Positions 59,701 through 64,000 of a stretch of DNA of 64,000 nucleotides are shown here, piece after piece. Where the stretch lies: positions 42,029,508-42,093,507 of the forward strand of contig NC_064439.1 in NCBI RefSeq assembly GCF_023343835.1. The letters run 5' to 3'. The notes under the pieces are model-generated. The model worked only from the letters and a program-made list of their open reading frames with translations. It was not told the origin of the DNA and did no database searches. Source of the DNA: Lagopus muta. Taxonomy: Eukaryota; Chordata; Aves; Galliformes; Phasianidae. The position numbers were made by a program, and so were the translations under genes. Each line of letters starts with the position of its first letter. Position 1 is the first letter of the stretch.

Positions 59701-62632
59701 ATGGATCAAGATCAGTGGGACTGATATGCCATGTTGTACAACATCAGTTGGTTATCTTGAATGACATAACTTACATGTATTTCAACCCAAATATCCCAAC
59801 TATTATTGTAGTCTGAACCAACCAGAGGAAAGAAAAATGTAGTTCAGAGAGATTCATAAAACAATAAAACCACTCACTCAAGCTAAAAAGCAACATACTC
59901 TGGTCCACTAACTTTCACAGTTCCATCAAGTTCAGTTCTGTGGTAATGGAGACCAACAGAAGAATTTCCTCCCCACTTCCCCCAGTCAATCCACTTCTAC
60001 CTGAATATCAGTTAAGTGCAGCATGGTCTTTTTGTAGGAGAGGATGTCAAAGTCTGTCGCTTTCCAGATTGCATGACTGAAAATCTCACCTACTTTCTTC
60101 TTTTTTGTTATTACAATAAGATATGTCCCTGTAAATCAGAAAAAAGCAACGTTTTTTGTAAAGCAGATATACATATGAAGAAGATCAGTCCATAACCATA
60201 TACCAGAAAACTGAAATCAATAGGAAGGAGTGAGGTTTCTTCAAGTCCCAGATAGAACTTTGTTCATTACAACAGCAAGCAGCTAGAATAGAAACAAATG
60301 CACTTACAAAGGTACCCACATCTCTATGCTAGCAGATCTTGAGCTACTCAAGAAGTGCAAGGAATTCACAGAATAGACAAGGAAAAAGAAGCCATAGCCA
60401 TGATGCAGAGCAAAGGGGGTTTAAATTCTTAAGATTTCCAATGCAGAATGTAATCAATGGCTCAATGTTCCCCAAATCATGTTCAAGCGTGCAAAAGAAA
60501 CCATGCTTTGGAATCCTAGAGGTCTAGTCCTCTTATACTCAAAAATATATTTGTCCCATTAGGTTCAAAATAAAGCAAACAGGAGGGGTGTTGTTTCTTT
60601 GTTTTAATAATTTAAAAGGGCAAGCTTGCTGCTTTCCTGGTTGAATAAATAACAAGCAAAAAAGTATCATGAAGGTATGCTCTAACCAATTAATTTAGAT
60701 TTGCTGGACAATAACAAAACATAGCTTCATTTCAGTGCCATCTTGCTTTCAAATAAAGATGACTTCACAAAGCTGTATACTGGCAGAAAAAAAAATCATT
60801 CATACATTGTATCACCATTAAACGTGTAGCTGAAGCTTCAGCTGAGCAGACCAATGAGCAGGCCTCAGAGAGGCACAAAAACAAAATACTTTTTTTTATT
60901 AATGCCTTAGTAAAAAGCAATCAACTTACTGGAATAGAAAGAGCTCATGTTACAAGCAGTACTTCTACTACTGTACCTAGATAAGCACGTGCTTTTATGG
61001 GCAGGTTAATTATTACTGGAGGTATCTAGCCTATACACTAGACAGAGAACAAGTAGCACTCCCCTTCACACCCTTCTTTCTTAAAGTTAAAACCTCTTCA
61101 ACCCTCATTCTCTACCATTTATTTCGGTGGAATAATTGAGGCTCTAGGACACTTGCATCTCTAGGTGAAAGCATCACTTTTGGTTGGCATGTCACAAGCA
61201 TCCAGATATCTTACAAGAACCAGAATTACATTCACCGCTACGCACAAAGGCACTGTATAAATACGTGTGTTTACACCAACATGAGTTACAACGCTGTCTT
61301 TTCCTATTTCAGTAGGTGACATTCAGTTTCAGATTTCAAACGCTTTAAATAACATTTCAGCACTTTCCCAACCTGATACTGTAATAGACAAAAACATTAA
61401 TGCCTGTTAAAGATGCTTCATTGATGGATACTGAATCAGATTTACAGTTATCACATATTAGTGACATGCCTAGCAACTGTTCACCAAACACTAATCAATA
61501 CAAGGTACATACTAACAGAGCCAGGCTTCAGGGGTGGAGCTGGGAAGAGGAAAAAGGATATTGAAAGAAGCTACATACTTTGGTGCAACACTCAGGTGAA
61601 AGAAAGTTATTACCAGATCTACAATTTGGAAAACTGCCACTGGGGCAGTGCAGTTTCAAGACAAGGACTAATAAAAGTACTTAAGACAGGGATGTCCATT
61701 ACATTACTCTGTGTAAGATGCAGAATTTTTGCTTGCTATGTGAGCTGGTGAAGTTTGAAAGTTTAAGATCCTTTCAGAAGTCACTGTTCTGAACAGTGAT
61801 ACTTCAGTTGAAGAACGCCATAGCATGGTTGAACTTAAATCCTTTATTTGCATGGAGGCTTTCATTCACCTCATTATTACATCATTTTTCAGATTACATT
61901 AGTCTGTAGAAGGAACTGCAATTCAAAAGATAGCAATCTCTTCTTAGCTTAAGGCTTGTGAGTCATATTCATTTGTGGCAGTGACTACTGACATCTCACA
62001 GTAATTCGGGATATTTGGAAAAATCAGCTTAGTCTTACCTTACCCCTTAAATCCCTGAGATGCAGGATTGTTCTAGTCCATTCTTTTTCTTTCAGTGCTG
62101 AGTTTTCTTCATGTTTTTAAGTTGCTGGTGCACCATCATTACCTACAGAGCCATACCCACCTACCTAACCTCATCACCTCATTTATTTGTCAACATCACT
62201 GAAGTCAGACTGCACAGTACATGACTACTACATCAAGCCCTCCAACTAAGATGAAAACAGTTACAGAGACCTTCATCTAGCAGAACAGCAGATGAAGTTG
62301 TTTGCATGCATTTGAAATACCTTCTTAAAACTCATCAAGCTGGCAGTCAACCTTAGCTTTAGAGCAGCTACAAATTTGACTGTCATGAATACACAAGATG
62401 AACTGAATTTGGATACCTCCATACTCCAGCAACACAAAGAAAAGCCAATCACACAGATGAAAGTGCAGCATCAGAGACCTGCAAAGACTATTCTTGTCTT
62501 TAACGTTACCTTAGCAATATATTTCTCTTAATTTACATAAGCACAGTTTTTTCTTACCTGCCACCAACCGTATTGTTCCCAAAATACCATATATAGGTCT
62601 TGTCACAGCTGAAGGGGGAACATCTTTTTTAA
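45517..62632 (-). CDS. SACM1L: Phosphatidylinositol-4-phosphate phosphatase SAC1 (SACM1L), 5' end outside window
   Basis: An ER/Golgi membrane lipid phosphatase that removes the 4-phosphate of PI4P. Eighteen coding exons are visible on the minus strand: 62558-62632, 60001-60128, 58923-59072, 56922-56981, 55542-55575, 53059-53160, 52218-52303, 51947-52033, 51468-51536, 51303-51382, 50707-50805, 48083-48221, 47790-47859, 47587-47659, 47039-47132, 46864-46956, 46127-46184, 45517-45653. All phases agree. They encode from within codon 44 to codon 587 if human numbering applies, and the stop then falls exactly at the human length. The CX5R catalytic motif is [12 protein letters not shown] (plus-strand 48131-48166) with Cys389. 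Two hydrophobic segments near the end anchor the protein. The C-terminus KEKMD keeps the K-x-K-x-x COPI retrieval signal (human KEKID). Codons 1-43 are not in the window. One intron is U12-type and one is GC-AG. Confidence 0.96.
46056..46080. repeat. A25 homopolymer in a SACM1L intron
   Basis: An uninterrupted run of about 25 A lies 47 bp from the last-but-one exon. No retrocopy beside it. Confidence 0.8.
47133..47586 (-). other. GC-AG intron of SACM1L
   Basis: On the minus strand the exon ends ACACAAG and the intron begins GCAAGT; the acceptor is TTTTTCAG before AACTGGGAAG. Phase and protein (TDYT-R-TGKRT) require this junction. GCAAGT after AAG is the preferred context for GC donors. Confidence 0.9.
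47741..47769. repeat. T29 homopolymer in a SACM1L intron
   Basis: A run of about 29 T starts 20 bp from the exon at 47790-47859, so it is an A-run in the gene's sense direction just after the donor. Confidence 0.8.
48222..50706. other. SACM1L intron (between exons 50707-50805 and 48083-48221)
   Basis: About 2.5 kb of intron in which I recognise no repeat family, RNA gene or additional exon. Confidence 0.6.
53161..55541 (-). other. U12-type (minor spliceosome) intron of SACM1L
   Basis: On the minus strand the donor reads GTATCCTTTTGTG directly after codon-phase-1 exon end GGAT, an exact match to the U12-type 5' splice site (RTATCCTT). The 3' end reads TTTCCTTATTGTTATTCATCAG in the last 22 bases. 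This gives a TTCCTTA-like branch site about 13 nt from the AG and no pyrimidine tract in between, as expected for this intron class. The branch site is weaker (TTCCTTATT against TTCCTTAAC). A 9-bp inverted repeat lies inside at 54061-54085. Confidence 0.85.
57755..58166 (+). mobile_element. CR1 LINE 3' fragment in a SACM1L intron
   Basis: It contains GAGGAAGTTCTTCACTCAGA, AACAAGCTGCCCAGAGGAAC and TCCATCTCTGGATGCATTC, then CATCTCTTCCAATGTAAGCC, the CR1 3' region. It is antisense to SACM1L and, judged by eye, more diverged than the other copies. Confidence 0.8.
60129..62557. other. SACM1L intron (between exons 62558-62632 and 60001-60128)
   Basis: About 2.4 kb of intron; no recognisable repeat, RNA or exon. 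Confidence 0.6.
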
Positions 62633-64000
62633 CTGAAAAACAAACAAACATGTATATGTAAATTTCAGAATGTTCTGTCAGTGCATCAGAGCTACACTGT
62701 CAAAGCTTCTTGGACAAATCAGGTTATGCTTGCACTGGAAGGAATGCAATGAAATTCTAAAGCCTGAGAGGGGACAGGAAAGGGGGGTTGGGAGGACAAG
62801 GAAGGGATGCAGAAGCACTCTAACCTAATTTGGTGTTCTGTTAAATCGAAAGAATCATTCAATTGAACACACTGAAGCTCAATGGTGATAGTTTAGCAAG
62901 AAGACTCCTGAACAACATATATTCCTGCCAGCTTCCAGAAGCTTGTTGTTTTAAAACTATCAAGACACCAAGGACAAATAAGCCACAAATGCTTGTGACT
63001 GCCATTCTCAATTTTTTCTTCTTAACCTCAGCTTATTTCCACCTCAGAAGCTTCAGCACACTGCTCCATTTCTCTGCAGAATACAACCAAAGCACAGATC
63101 TTGCAAGCAATATAATATTCCAAAAAACACACCAAGGCATCCAAACATCAATTATAACTGCTAACACATTAAGCTTTCCTCTACCCACTTCTCTAGAATA
63201 GCAGAACAAACATCAGAAGTTCAAATAGCTCCACACAATAAAACAAGAAACACCCACACAGTTCAGCATTCTCCCAGACTCTCAAGTCTGGACAACAGAC
63301 AGTGCTCCATTCTTTGTGTGCTTTAAATACCACACAGGTTCATCTGATCAAACGTCAGTAATAGAAACTGATGCAGACTAGCAGAAGACTTTGGGTAGTC
63401 ACCTCTACTAGCCATCTAGTTTTGTAGGGGTAGCTTTGAAGGAGAAATGGAGGTACTACACTAGAACACTAAAAACACCAAAGGGATGGGCTCTGATGTG
63501 CTCATGTGTGAACATATCTAGTAAAGAATAAAGGAGTTGCTGCTTTTGTATTAATACCAGACAGACAAATGCTAGAATATTACTGAGATACCAACTCCTG
63601 AAGCATCAAAAAAAGGGAAGTCACACATCACTGTAACTTCATGTCATCATTTAATGCAAGTCCTTTATTTTTTATTTTTTTATTTTTTAAAAACATTGGG
63701 ATCCCATTCTGAAAGAAATATTAAGCCAGTTAATGTTCTGAAGAACTGACCATCAGCATACTTAAGAGTACCTGCACTGACACTTGAATCCATATTCACA
63801 ACAGAACTAAGTTTACAGTGAGGTTGTTGCTGGCTTTTGTTTTTGTTTCTTAAAGGTTTTATGAAAAATCCAAGCTTAGTACTAAAATAAACAACTGCAC
63901 AGCTGATTCAGCAAAAGCTGCAGGAGCCCAGCATTCAGCTCTTCCTTGACTGATCCTGAATTTGGGTTGGTGCAACAAGTCCATTCGGATTAGTCAGTTC
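62633..64000. other. SACM1L intron running off the right edge
   Basis: This lies upstream of the first visible SACM1L exon. I searched the minus strand for the expected N-terminal coding sequence (residues about 1-43, including the EACDDGADD-type stretch) and did not find it, so this is intron and the first exons lie beyond the window. A TTTTTTA-type low-complexity patch is at 63664-63690. Confidence 0.6.

Noticed and set aside
1-64000. tRNA, rRNA, snRNA, CRISPR, LTR elements and DNA transposons
   Set aside because: Looked for by eye on both strands; no cloverleaf with A/B boxes, no snRNA core, no direct-repeat array, no paired LTRs or terminal inverted repeats were recognised. Diverged copies could still be missed without a repeat-library search.

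Overview
The window reads as nuclear DNA of a bird, most likely a galliform such as chicken. Its genes are vertebrate genes split by GT-AG introns. The repeats I recognise are almost all 3' fragments of CR1 LINEs, the dominant avian retroposon. No SINE-like repeat, retroviral LTR, CRISPR array or bacterial operon was seen. The order CCR9 - LZTFL1 - SLC6A20 - SACM1L is the avian counterpart of part of human 3p21.31, the chemokine-receptor cluster that also carries the severe-COVID-19 association.

Layout, left to right. CCR9 (minus, one coding exon, 3157-4374) has a candidate poly(A) signal at 1819 and a possible octamer/TATA promoter near 5.16-5.19 kb. A 10-kb interval follows with CR1 pieces and a small CpG cluster but no supported gene. 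LZTFL1 (plus, 10 coding exons, 14732-22335, 297 aa) starts in a CpG island with NRF1, CRE-like, CCAAT and X-box-like motifs. A gene-free interval leads to SLC6A20 (plus, 11 coding exons, 28056-37984, 592 aa). Converging on it is SNRPD1 (minus, 4 coding exons, 39167-43216, 119 aa). Immediately behind SNRPD1 and on the same strand is SACM1L (minus, 45517-62632 in the window). Its 18 visible coding exons give residues 44-587; the first 43 codons lie beyond the right edge.

These are independent host genes, not an operon: a gut/thymus lymphocyte chemokine receptor, a BBSome/ciliary trafficking adaptor, a sodium-dependent imino-acid carrier, a core Sm splicing protein and the ER/Golgi PI4P phosphatase. 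All exon joins were checked by hand for reading phase, and every total agrees with the human protein length or is within two residues of it, except CCR9, which is longer.

The points most worth a second look are: a minor-spliceosome (U12-type) intron and a GC-AG intron in SACM1L; an intron-bearing SNRPD1 sitting next to SACM1L, whereas human SNRPD1 is on chromosome 18; an X-box-like motif in the promoter of the ciliary gene LZTFL1; a CR1 tail that abuts a splice donor of SLC6A20; and very tight gene spacing at SACM1L/SNRPD1. I did not find a wholly new biological system.
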